This document shows positions 11,101-23,100 of a stretch of DNA of 64,000 nucleotides, piece by piece. Source of the stretch: Symbiodinium natans (lineage: Eukaryota; Sar; Dinophyceae; Suessiales; Symbiodiniaceae); contig CAJNDS010000289.1 in assembly GCA_905221605.1 (NCBI GenBank), positions 80,001 to 144,000 of the forward strand. Reading direction: 5' to 3'. Both the position numbers and the translations under genes were made by a program. The notes beneath the pieces are model-generated. The model made no database searches, was not told where the DNA came from, and worked only from the letters and a program-made list of their open reading frames with translations. Position 1 is the first letter of the stretch; every line of letters begins with the position of its first letter.

Positions 11101-14100
11101 TTTAGGGTTTAGGGTTTAGGGTTTAGGGTTTAGGGTTTAGGGTTTAGGGTTTAGGGTTTAGGGTTTAGGGTTTAGGGTTTAGGGTTTAGGGTTTAGGGTT
11201 AGGTTTAGGGTTTAGGGTTTAGGGTTTAGGGTTTAGGGTTTAGGGTTTAGGGTTTAGGGTTTAGGGTTTAGGGTTTAGGGTTTAGGGTTTAGGGTCCTCA
11301 ACCCTAAACCCTAAACCTTAGGGTCTTGGGCACAGGGATGTAAGGGCCGAATGTAAGGGGCCAGAGGGTGTCGACTCTCTGAGCTGGGCCCTAAAACCCT
11401 AAACCCTAGCCCTAAACCCTAGCCCTAAACCCAAGCCCTAAACCCTAGCCCTAAACCCTAGCCCTAAACCCTACTTGAAGGTTCATGGTACTTACTAACC
11501 AATTATAACTGGGCTTCAAACCCTACTTATAATTGGGATAACCCCTATAAGGCCCTTAACCCTAAGCCCTAAGCCCGAAGCCCTAACCCGAGCTTGGCTT
11601 TAGGTCGGGTGAGCAGGTGCGCGCGGCCGACAGAAAGCCTGAAACCCTAAAATCCACTGATTGGTGGGTTGAAGCAAGTCAAACACTGCGTAACTTCATG
11701 TTGCACGATCCCTACCTTTATACTTGTTATTCATTTTCTTCTTGAAACTATGATTTTACATTTCTCGTTTATTTTCCATGTTTAACTTGGTGTTTATTCC
11801 TGTATATGAACTACGTATAGATATACATGTATATACATATACACAGACATACATATATATATATATATGTATGTATATACATACATATGTACGGATAGCA
11901 TATGTACACTTGTAACCAAGTGAAACTTGAAACATGCTTCCGAAAAAAAACATGTGGCAAAGCAGGAAAACCCGATCAGCGAGACGGCAACCTCGGGCAC
12001 GCTTTGGCCAACATTCCCTAACCCCTAAGCCCAAAAAAACAAACATAAACCCTAACCGTAAAACCATAAATCCGAAACCCTAAATGTAAGGGTTTATGGG
12101 ATAATTTCTAAGAGATATGGGATTCCTAGGTATACTTGGGCTCAGGGTCGCAGCACTTAGGGTGTTTGGCCTGCGGCGGGCGATCAGCATCACGAGCAGA
12201 GAAGTTGGCGAGGTCTTTCTTACTCTTGACCTGGGAAAAAAGCGAGTCTAGGGTTTAGGGTTTAGGGTTTAGGGGTTGGGGTTTCGGGTTATTTAGGGAT
12301 TAGGGTTTAGGGTTGATCCAAGACGGAGCACCAAGACACTGTGCCGCTGCGGATTTAATGGTCTTGGACAATGTGCCTGCCGCATTTCTTTGCCTATCCC
12401 AGCCCCAGCAGTCATGGAATCGGAACTCTCAGATCCCCCTTCCAGCCCCCCTAAACAAGCCTCAAGATCTTAATCTTCACACCTACAGCTACGACACCGG
12501 CCCTGCGCGCGAAAGGCTCGAAACCCCCCATTCACCCCTGAACTTGGAGCTAGCTGGGCTCCGAACCCAAACCCTGAACCCTGCCAGAAACCTCCCACCT
12601 ACCTTGTATTGTTCCCTGAACACACCTGCTACTAAGCGCCATGATACCTATGAATAGGGTAGTTGGGGGGGTGGATTAGGGTAGTTGGGGGGGTGGTTTC
12701 TACCTATGCCCCCACCCTCAACCCCAAACCTGGCCGCCGCCCTCCCCGCGCCCCCCCTCCCCCTCCCCCCAAAGCCGCAAACCCCTCCCTACACCCTAAA
12801 CCCTGAACCCTAAGATAACCCCTAAACCCCAAACAAAGTGAGCCCCAGCTCCCTGAGCCGAGGGTCTTCAGGCTTGTAGGGCGTCTCCATCGTGAGCGCT
12901 TCGAAGCTCTGCCAGTCAAAGCCCTGCGGGTTTAGGGTTTAGGGGTTTAGGGGTTTAGGGGTTTAGGGGTTTAGGGTTTAGGGTTTTAGGGTTTAGGCAT
13001 TTAGGCGTTTAGGGGTGTAGGGGTTTAGGCTTCTAGGGATTAGGGCCAAGGATGCTCCTACGGTGGAGACTCCCCCCAACAACCAAAAAAACATTCTTGC
13101 TCACGGACAATATACGGATGATTATCTTCTCTTGTTTTTTGCGGGAAGGGGGGGGGGTTCTCAAGCAAAACACTATTGGACCCTGAGAATCTTACCCGCG
13201 TATGTTTAGGCTTTAAGGTCATCCTAAGAGAATAAGGGAGGGTTTGGGGTTTAGGGTTTCGGTTCAGTGCTTAGGGTTACTACCCGTTTTGTCTTCTTCT
13301 ATCCGAACACCCCACAAGAAGACCAAGGGTACTACTGGGCTTGACAGAAAGGAAGAGCAAGGCATAAAAGGTCTTAGGGTTTAGGGGGTGGCTGAAACCG
13401 AGCCAGCCTCTCGGTTTAGGGTTTAGGGTTTAGGGTTTAGGGTTTAGGGTTTAGGGTTTAGGGCTAAGGGTCGCAAGCGAGCCAGCCTCGTACCACATGT
13501 GCTTCTTGATGTTGGCGATCCCCCCACTCCTTTCGGAGAACGGGGCGATCAATCGACCGCCCTCCCCTCCCAAGCCCTCCAAACCCAAAAGAGCCCAGAC
13601 ATCCTTTCAACCCTGAAAGGGTTTAGGGTTTAGGGTTTAGGGTTTAGGGTTTAGGGTTTAGGGTTTAGGGTTTAGGGTTTAGGGTTTAGGGTTTAGCGTT
13701 GAGGCTTTAGAGTTTTAGAGTTTTAGGGTTTTAGGGTTTAGGGTGTAAAACTGCAAATCCTAAACCCCAAACCCTAAACCCCAAACCCTGTGAACCTTGA
13801 ACGCCTGAGCTTAGGGGGCTGTGGCTTCATCTTTTGATGGGCTGATGGGTTTCCACTCCGTGAACGTCAGGGTTTTAGGTTTCGGTTTTACAGGAAACTC
13901 CAGAAAGTTGGAACATGGCTTAAGGATGATTGGAGCGCTGGGATTCCCTTTAGTATCCTTTTGGGGTATGGGGACAAGGATGCTCCAACTTTGTGGAGTT
14001 TAGTGGAGGGTTTCAGGGTTTAGGTTTGCTTGCAGAGTGTCATGTCAAGTTTTCTTCTCCGGCTGTTGGTTTGCTGTTGCGTGCGTTAGGAGGCATGGGG

Positions 14101-17100
14101 TTTAATCTCCTTGGGGAGGGGGGGTTCAAGGTCTAGCGACTTCTGCGTGCGGGAGGGTCTCGTTTCCTAGCCATTCCTAACCCACATCCCACGAACAGAA
14201 CTGCTCGCCCCCCTTAACCCTAAACCCTAAACCCTAAACCCTAAATCCTAAACCCTAAACCCTAAACCCTAAACCCTAAACCCTAAACTCTGAACCCTAA
14301 AGCCTAAACACGGGCACTCAGGCACCCCAACTTCACCTCTGACAGCCCAAGGAAGCCTTAATCCCTCCCCAACGAGGATACTCAGTGGGTTTAGGGTTTA
14401 GGGTTTAGGGTTTAGGGTTTAGGGTTTAGGGTTTAGGGTTTAGGGTTTAGGGTTAACCCAGGATTAAAAAGGGTACCCTTTTTTGCTTAAAGGGGTTTAC
14501 AAGGGAACCTAACCCCCCAAAAAAAGGGAATAAGGGCACTACTGGGCATCATACCCAAACAGTCCGCGCTGGACGCTTCTACAGAGGCCGAACGAACCCA
14601 AACAGCCCAATACTGGGGTAGGTTTAAGGTTTAGGGTTTAGGGTTTGGGGTTTAGGGTTTAGGGTTTAGGGTTGGGGGGGGGGGGGGGGGGGGGGGCGGG
14701 AAAGAATCAGTTGTCCATGGCTTTTCGAGGGTTATAAACGGATTTAAAAAAACTTAAGCCTTACCCAAAGAGCCAGCCCTACCCAAAGAGCCTAATACTG
14801 TGGTAGGTGGGCCTATAAAAAATGAAGTCTTTCTGGCTGTATATTCTATAGGGATTATAAGGGTAGTAGAAATAGAAATAAGAATTATGTTCAAACCTAC
14901 ACCCCCCAAAGTGCCAGCCCTACCCAAAGAGCCCAATACTGGGGTAGGTTTCCGGGGCTGATCTCTTTTAATGGCTATACAAGGGTTCTATAGGGATTAT
15001 ACAAGGGTAGCACAAATGAGAATTATGTTCAAACCTACCCCTTAATCCCTCTTAATTAAGGAATATACCGATATATATATATATGTATATCTATCTATCT
15101 ATATATGTATATATATATATATATGTATGGGGATCCTTCATGTGATTTAAGGGATACTCCTTAAGTAATAAGGGGCATTGGGCCCGTTGGGTACAGTACT
15201 TTCTCAACCCCGGAAGGAAGCCCCCCAGAGAACCCTTGATAAACTCTCTAAGATTCGACATAACATAAGCAACCCTAAGCCCGAAGCCCTAAGCCCTAAT
15301 TAAATCCTAAACCCTAAATTGATAAACTCTTTAAGATTCGACATGACATTGTAATCAACCCCAAACCGTAAACCCCTAAAGCCCTAAACCCTAAGCCCCA
15401 AACCTGAACTGAAGATGCTGCCAACATCAGGGTCTACCTTCCAAAACCCTTTGCACCCCTTTTGGGACTGAGGGAGTTCGTAAGCATTTATGAAGGCTTA
15501 TGAAGTAGGACGCCCCCTACTAGTTGCTTAAGAACCACCCCCCCCCCCCCCCCCCCCCCCCCGAAGATAAGGATTCTTCCTTAGAAGCGCAATCTAGGCA
15601 TTATTGTCTTGTGTTTTTTGGGGGGTTCTGATGCAAATAATGGCAACTTGGGTCTCTTTCAGGGTAGCCGCTACTAAATTTTGCGATCAGCCCCTACCCA
15701 GATACAGGCCTCATTGGCAGCCTCTCAACTGGATCTTTCTGGCAGAGGTTCTTAATCAAGTCTTCACAGCGACCTTTCCGGAAGGACGGCATCAATCAGG
15801 GTGTAGGGTTTGGGTTCAGCAAGAAGACGAAGCGTCTACACTCGAAAGCCTTGAACCACAAGGCAAGAGCGCCTACTAAACCCCAAACCCTACACCCTGA
15901 ACCCTGAACCCTAAACCCTAAACCCTAGACCAAAGCCAGCAAACAAGGCCGCTGAAAGGGGGGTGGGTTTTAGGGCTTGGGGCTCCGGGCCACGGGCTCG
16001 GCACTTGATTCACCTCTTGTCTATGGCCCCTTTATTAATGTGGGTTCCTTGTTGTTTAACGCTCACAGGCCTACTATTTGCTTAAGCAGCTCCCCAAGAA
16101 GCGAACGATAATCATCCCTACATTGCCCGGATAAGGAAGCAGATGATTTGTTGGGCGGTTCTTTAGCAATTAGTGATAATTAGTGGGGTATACAATCCCC
16201 GTACTTCGGGTCCCTATAAACAAGGGCAAGGGACCGTACAAAGGACCCGTGGATCCAACCTTAGATATGGGCTTGGGGTTGAGAGTTGAGGGTAGCAAGG
16301 CCAGGGCTTGCCTGAAGGCTCTAGTGCAGTTCCCTTTCTGCATTCGTTATATGGGGAATTCGCAGAGACTGCCCCAAAAAAAGGTGTAACGTAGGAGCCT
16401 GAATAATCATAATAGGCTTTTGGGGGGCAATTATCGTATAACTATAAAGGGACCATGAGGGAATATCGTTTGTACCCCCCCCCCCCCCCCCCTCAAGAGC
16501 CAAACAAAAAGACAGCCGTAAATAGAAAGCTCAGACCCTCAGCCCTAAGCCCTGAGCCCTAAACCTTAAGCCCTAAACCCTAAACCCTAAACCCTAACAG
16601 CCTCGGCACCGCGGCGGGAAGCCGACCTGGCGGCTCAGGATTTGAAGCAGGGTCCCACCTTTGGAGTAGACCCTGGAAAAAAAGTATATACTTTTTAGGT
16701 ATAAGTAACTCTAATGGGAACCAAGAACCATAAAAAGTATTAAAGTATAGGGGTATACATTTCTTGTACTTGGGAAGGACACTGAAGGACGAGAGGAGCC
16801 CTAAAGCGCTTTTGGTTTCCCTGAAGCGCCGGCACTTCTGGAAATTAAAGTTGGGCCACGCCTACTTCTGTTGTGGAAAATGAACAGGAGTAGGCATGGT
16901 GGTGACAGGTTCCAGTATGGATCCTCGTCAGGATTGCCGGCATCACTTCAGGGCAATTCCCGGCAGGCTGCTAAGCACCAGCAGCTACAGCCTGAGTCTG
17001 AGATAATTGATGTCCTTTGGGGTGGCATCCATCCGACAGCGGGTCGTGGCGAGAAAAATACTGGACTAACTCTTCGGCGGCCGGTCTCTGTTCAGGCTCT

Positions 17101-20100
17101 ACCGCAGTACAACCCATGAATATCTGCCGAACAACTTCGGGAACTGTCTCATCAAGTTGCAACCTCTTGCCAGAAGCGATGAAGATGATGATCTGCGTCG
17201 CTACCATTTCCGCAAAGGGCAGTCGTCCAAGCAGGACTTGATAAAGTAGTATGCCCAGAGCGTAGATGTCCGCCTTCTTTGTCAACCTCTTGTGTTCCAG
17301 CCGAAGCAGCTCAGGCGGCATATGTGAGACCGTGCCAAGTTGAGAGGTTAGCAGCGTGGAGACACCTTCCTCCAGGACTCTTGCAAGCCCAAAGTCACAA
17401 ACCTTGCATACAAAGTCCAGCTCCAGTGGGCCTGTGCTGTCTCTCGACTTGAGCAGCACGTTGTTGGATGTGAGATCTCCATGGATAATGTCCTTGGAGT
17501 GCAGGTATTGACAACCCGTGCTGATCTCGCACAGGATATTCTTCGCCTGCCTCAGGCCCAACCCAGAAGTGCGCGGGACATCGCAGTAGCCATTGAGCGT
17601 CCCGCGGTCGCACCACTCCTGGACGATCCAGATCTCCTTCCTTGTGCTCTTGCCAGGCAGCTCACTCTCGCAGTCGCGCATGAAGAAATCGAAGGCCTGG
17701 ACGAGGTTCGGATGCACCATGCTCATGCACAGCTTGGCCTCCTTGACAGGGTCGATTCTCTTCAGCTGCTCCCCTTCCCACGCCATGATCTTCACGGCAG
17801 CTGCCTGGCTCTTGTAGTTGGCGGAATAGACCTGGCCAAAGGATCCTTTCCCGATGCAATCCAACAGCTTCAGCCCTTCAACGAAGTTCGCGCGAGGGCC
17901 ACCAAAGACTTCACTCCGCGATGACGACGAACTGGCGAACTTCGATCCCGGGAGTGTCCTGAAGGAAGCCGAGCTTGGAAGCTCCTGTTCCGACATGGTC
18001 ACGATGGACGATATTAAGGAAAGTTTCTGTCGCAGGAAAGCGATACTCCGGTGGCCAGAGTACAAGATCCCGCTAACGAGGACAATCACGACAGTGATTG
18101 TGGCAGCAGCCCAGACCCGGTCGGCCTCAACACCCATCACTGACGACTCTCGCCGCATCAGGTAGCACACCCAGGATCCAGTAAATGTGAACAGCAAGTG
18201 CAGGTGCACAAGGCTTTCCACAAGCACCATGCCTCCGAACATCATGAAGGCGTGTTCGCATAGCATCAAGATGCACCACTCGCCGAAGCCCAAGCACCAA
18301 TGAGCAGACACGAGCCAGGAAGACAACGAGTTGATCACCAGACCAATCCGGAGGATGCAGCGGCTCAGTTCACACTTCTGCAGCAGGAAGCCCGCCAGGT
18401 TGCAAGTAAAATAGCCCACGCACGTCGCTCTGAAGGCGAAGGTCACGGAGGCTGCGTTCGAACAGGGGTACCCCAGAATGCAGCACGAGGACGAGGCAAA
18501 TAAGCCCAGGTACATAACCATCTTTTGCGACGGATCATGTTTGGTCTCTGGCCTCATGGCGCTGTGCCACGAGATTAAAATGGGTGAGAAACCCTTGCCC
18601 TTTTGCGAATTATTGAGAATCTCAATTAAAATTGCCTGTATTTCCCAAAACCTAACCACTGTATTCAAACATCCAAGAACTCCAAGCATAGGCAACCCCC
18701 ATCCTAAACTAAGACCTGAATCCTGACCTTTACAAGCTCACCATAGCCAAACAAACAACAATGCTTGAGCCGGATGAGTTTGTGAAGTCCTACAGTCCCA
18801 AAAGCTATAGGACCCCAGCCGCCCTAAGACCCTAAACCCTAAACCCTAAACCCTAAACCCTAAACCCTAAGACCCTGGGGTTGAGCGACTTTGCGACTTA
18901 GGCTCCAGGGCTCTATAGAGGCGCTATGGGCTTCAGGGTATTGAGATCAGCAGTTCCATCAGGGTCCTCTAGCCATGGTGCTTTGCACTGGGAGAGTGAT
19001 AGGCTCAAGGTCGATTGGGCTTGGTCTTGGGGTTTAGGGTTTAGGGTTTAGGGTTTAGGGTTGAGGGTTTAGGGTTTAGGGTTTAGGGATTAGGGTTTAG
19101 GGTTTAGGGATTAGGGATTTAGGGTTTAGGGATTTAGGGTTTAGGGTCTAAACCCCATATACCGCTTCAGGTTTGGGGTCAGGGCTTAGCGAGACCACGA
19201 AGACGCTTGTGCGCCGGGGATGAAGCACGTTCCGGTTGAGAGATGTCGAGCCCTCTAGTTAGGACTCGACAACGCGTACGCAGTTCTCGAAGTCTAGTCG
19301 ATGATGAAATGGGGCGTAGGGTTTAGGGTTTAGAACGAACAACCCCCTACTAATTACTTAAGAATCCTCCCCAAGAGAAGATAGTGATCCCTATATTATA
19401 TTGCCCTTATTCAATTTTTTGGGCGGGTTCTCAAGCGATTCGTAGCGGCCCAAAACCCTAAACCCTAAACCCCAAACCCCAAACCCTAAACCCTAAACCC
19501 TAAACCTTAAACCCTTGAGGCGTGTGTAGAGCCCTCCGATTCCCCAAAAGCAGGATTGCTGCCCTGGCTGCGCCTGAGCGATTCCCTTCTTGATCTGCAG
19601 ACAAGACGCGCTGAGTTTTTTACAAAGTAGAGGGGTCAGGGTGCGGATTTCGCCCTTTCGGGTTTACGGTTTTAGGGTTTTTAGGGGTTTCCGGGCTTTA
19701 GGGTTTTGGGGTTTTTGGGTTTTAGGGCTTTAGGAAGTTTTAGGGAGTTTTAGGGAGTTTTGTTGAGTTTAGGGTTCCAGGGTTTATGGCTTGGGGTTCA
19801 TGACCTTCTGACCTGTCGTTGCTGAAAAGTTGCCACTCGCTACAGGCTACTCTCTGGCTATTTTGAAGGTCCCGCCTTTCCATACCCTAAACCCTAGACT
19901 CCCTAAATCCTGGGGACTAGGACCGACTAGGAACCTGACGGACGCACGGGTGATTAGGGCAATGAAGGCACGATTTGAATTTGAGGTTGAGGGCTGGGGT
20001 GAAAAAATGGGACGTTCCCGCTTATACCAACAGTCCTTAATCGGGATTATGCCCAGAGAGCCCCATACTCCTCAACTCAGGAACAGATCCTTAATATGAT

Positions 20101-23100
20101 TTAAGAAATATTCTTAATCAAGAGGTATTGGGCTCTTTGGGTGCGCTTTTCAACAGCAAACCTCAGACCTCCCAAAGCCCGCCCACTACACCCTCAACCC
20201 TGAACCGTAAAACCCTATATAAACCCTAAACCCCATAGAGCTGCCAGTCCTACGTTAAAATGAATCGCGGGCCTATCAACTGGAGGGCTTCAGCTTAAAA
20301 CGCGAACTGGGTGCAGGACATCGGCTTGTATAGGGGCACCGAACTGCTTCATTCTCTGTGAAAAGCCAGTACCTGAACCTCATTCCCTAGTTACCGTGTG
20401 AGGAACTAGATTGGTTTGAAAAGGGCTTATACGGCCCTTAAAACAAAATTGCGCCTGTTCTGGGTCCTCGTAGCCTAGACCCTAAGCCGTACACTCTGAA
20501 CCCAAATAAGGGAAAGAAGGGCCTACTCTGGGCCCTAGCCCTAAACCCTAAACCCTAAACCCTAAACCCTAGACCCCAAAAAGGGGAAGAAGGTCCTAGC
20601 GAAGCCAGCAAGTCGAAGGCTGCCTTCTGATACGTCTGCATCACCTGCTCGGCCTCGAATGGAGGACTCCTGACAGGCGATTCAGGGTTTAGGGGTTTTG
20701 GAGTGTAGGCTGCCCAGTAACCTAGGCTTAAAAAGGGTGGCCTTTTTGTTTGAAGGGGTTTAGAAGGGAACCTAAACCCCCCCCCCCAAAAAGGGAATAA
20801 GGGCACTACTGGGCATCCTACAAGTTTAGGGTTGAGGGTTTGGGGTTTAGGGCGTTGAGGTCTAGGGCTTGGGGTTTACAGTTTAGGGGTTTAGGGGTCT
20901 AGGGCTTTGGGGTTTAGGCTTTAGGCTTTAGGGTTCTGGGGTTTGCAGGTGAGGTTTTAGGGTCACAGCTGTCGCTAGGTGGCCCCGCCCCAGGAGAGAG
21001 CACGTTGAGGCAGGCCGGGTTTAGGGTTTAGGGTTTAGGGTCTAGGGTCTAGGGTCTAGGGTTTAGGGTTTAGTGTTTTCGCAAAAGTAAATGTGCCAAA
21101 GAACAGCCGGAGTTCCTCACAGACCCAATAACCACCATCTCGACAGCCTGTGTACAATCTTGGTCCTCTGTTGTACTTTTGTACTCTTGTTTGTTTAAGT
21201 TTTCATGTGCAAAAACTTGGCCCATGAGTGATGTGAACCCTAGACCCTAAACCCTAAACCCTAAACCCTAAACCCTAAACCCTGAACTGCTCCCGCACAT
21301 GAGCTCGTAGGTGAGGATGCCCAAGGTCCACCAGTCCACCGCCAAGGTATGCCCCTTGGATGCCTCGGACTTCGCTCCCTGAACCCTAAACCCCTGAACC
21401 TCGGGGGATTTACGGGTTTAGGGTTTAGGGTTAGGGGGTTAGGGGGTTAGGGGGTTAGGGGGTTAGGGGGTTAGGGGGTTAGGGGGTTAGGGGGTTAGGG
21501 GGTTAGGGGGTTAGGGGGTTAGGGGGTTAGGGTTTAGGGTTTAGGGTTTAGAGTTTCGGATCTCTACAAGGTTGCACCCTTAGGAGGTGTCCCCTAAGAT
21601 GCACCCACTATGACCCTCATGAGGCCTTAGGAATCTTCAACAAGGGTCCCCAAACCCAAAGGCTACACAACCTTGGGGTCCAAGGTAGAATACCATGAGA
21701 ATTCCCCAGACCTGAAACTCTCAACCCTCAAAGCCCCAAACCCTAACTCCATGTAAGGCAAGGTAGACAGGGAAGGGGGGGGGGGGGGGGGTTAGGGTTT
21801 AGGGTTTAGGGTTTAGGGTTTAGGGTTTAGGGTTTAGGGTTTAGGGTTTAGGGTTTAGGGTTTAGGGTTTAGGGTTTAGGGTTTAGGGTTTAGGGTTTAG
21901 GGTTTAGGGTTTAGGGTTTAGGGTTTAGGGTTTAGGAGCCATGTCTCTCTTCTTGGCGCCTGCAGCTGCTTCTGCCCGGGCGTTGGGTTTCTGGTCTGGT
22001 GTCTAGGTTCTTGGGGTTTGGGTTTGGGCTTTGGGGTTCAGCTTGCTTTTATTTGGGCTTCGGGTTTAGGGATAAGGGCCGGGGGGTTTAGGGGTTTAGG
22101 GGGTGCAGGGATTTGGGGTGGCTTTCTTTGTGGTTCCGGGAATGGCGGGCGTTCGCAGCGGCAAGCTCCATAGGAGGTAGTAGGCTAGGCAATGCTGCGC
22201 TGGTAGGGACGACAGCTCGGTTGGCCTTCCGAACCCTGAACCCTAGACCCGAAACCCTAAACCCGAAATCGGATCAATCCTCTTGAGCCCAATACGGAGC
22301 ATGAACCCAAACCTTCTGAAGCTTCTGCTGCTTCTGAGGCTTGCCTTAGGGCTTAGGGTTTGTGGGGCTTAGGGCTTAAGGAGGCCCTAAACCCTAAACC
22401 CTAAACCCTAAACCCTAAACGCCCTCATCCCAAACCTTGGAGATCAGGTGCAATCATCTCAGGCGCGAAGTAGTCGGGCGTTCCGCCTTTGGATTCGAAG
22501 GCGAAGTTCACAACTGTAACTGGGGCTTGCACATCAGGTTCCAGGATTTAGGGTTTAGCTTGGCTGCACTTAGGAGGGTAGCTATAAATTATATTTTTGG
22601 CTACCTTGCAAGGAAACCCAATAAACCCAAAAAGGCTAAGGATCTAAAGTTACAGTAAAGCCCCACAAAGTTCGGGTTTAGGCTTAAGGATTTTGGGTAT
22701 ACAGCAGCTCATGACTTCCAGGCTATCATTGGAAGGTCCGCTGCAGACGCCCGGGACTGCGCCCTAAACTCTCTCGTCAAAAGCCACTGCCCCTGAATAG
22801 TCCCGTGTACTACTATTGGGTTATTCTTAGGAAGCCTATCGCGATCCACTTTTGGGGTCCTCCCAGGGTCTGGAGAATCTCACATTTTGCCTCCCAGCCA
22901 GGGCGAGAAAGGGGTTGAGGGCTTTTTCTTGGGGGTTCGGGGCTTAAGGGGGAATGTTAGGATTCGTTGAATGGCCCAAGAAACATACCAAAACAAGCTG
23001 TGCCAAATAATTGGAGACTTGTTGGCTCCTGGCCTTTGGAGGTTTCGGGGTAGGGTTTAGGATTAAGATTGCGGAAGCCTTATATGAGGTTCCCAACAAG

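Noticed and set aside
10976-11295. A true chromosome end
   Set aside because: Unique exons of one gene lie on both sides, and blocks occur in both orientations, so the arrays are interstitial.
17481-17924. Plus-strand 147 aa frame over the nested kinase
   Set aside because: Antisense shadow of the kinase domain, which shows all expected motifs on the minus strand.
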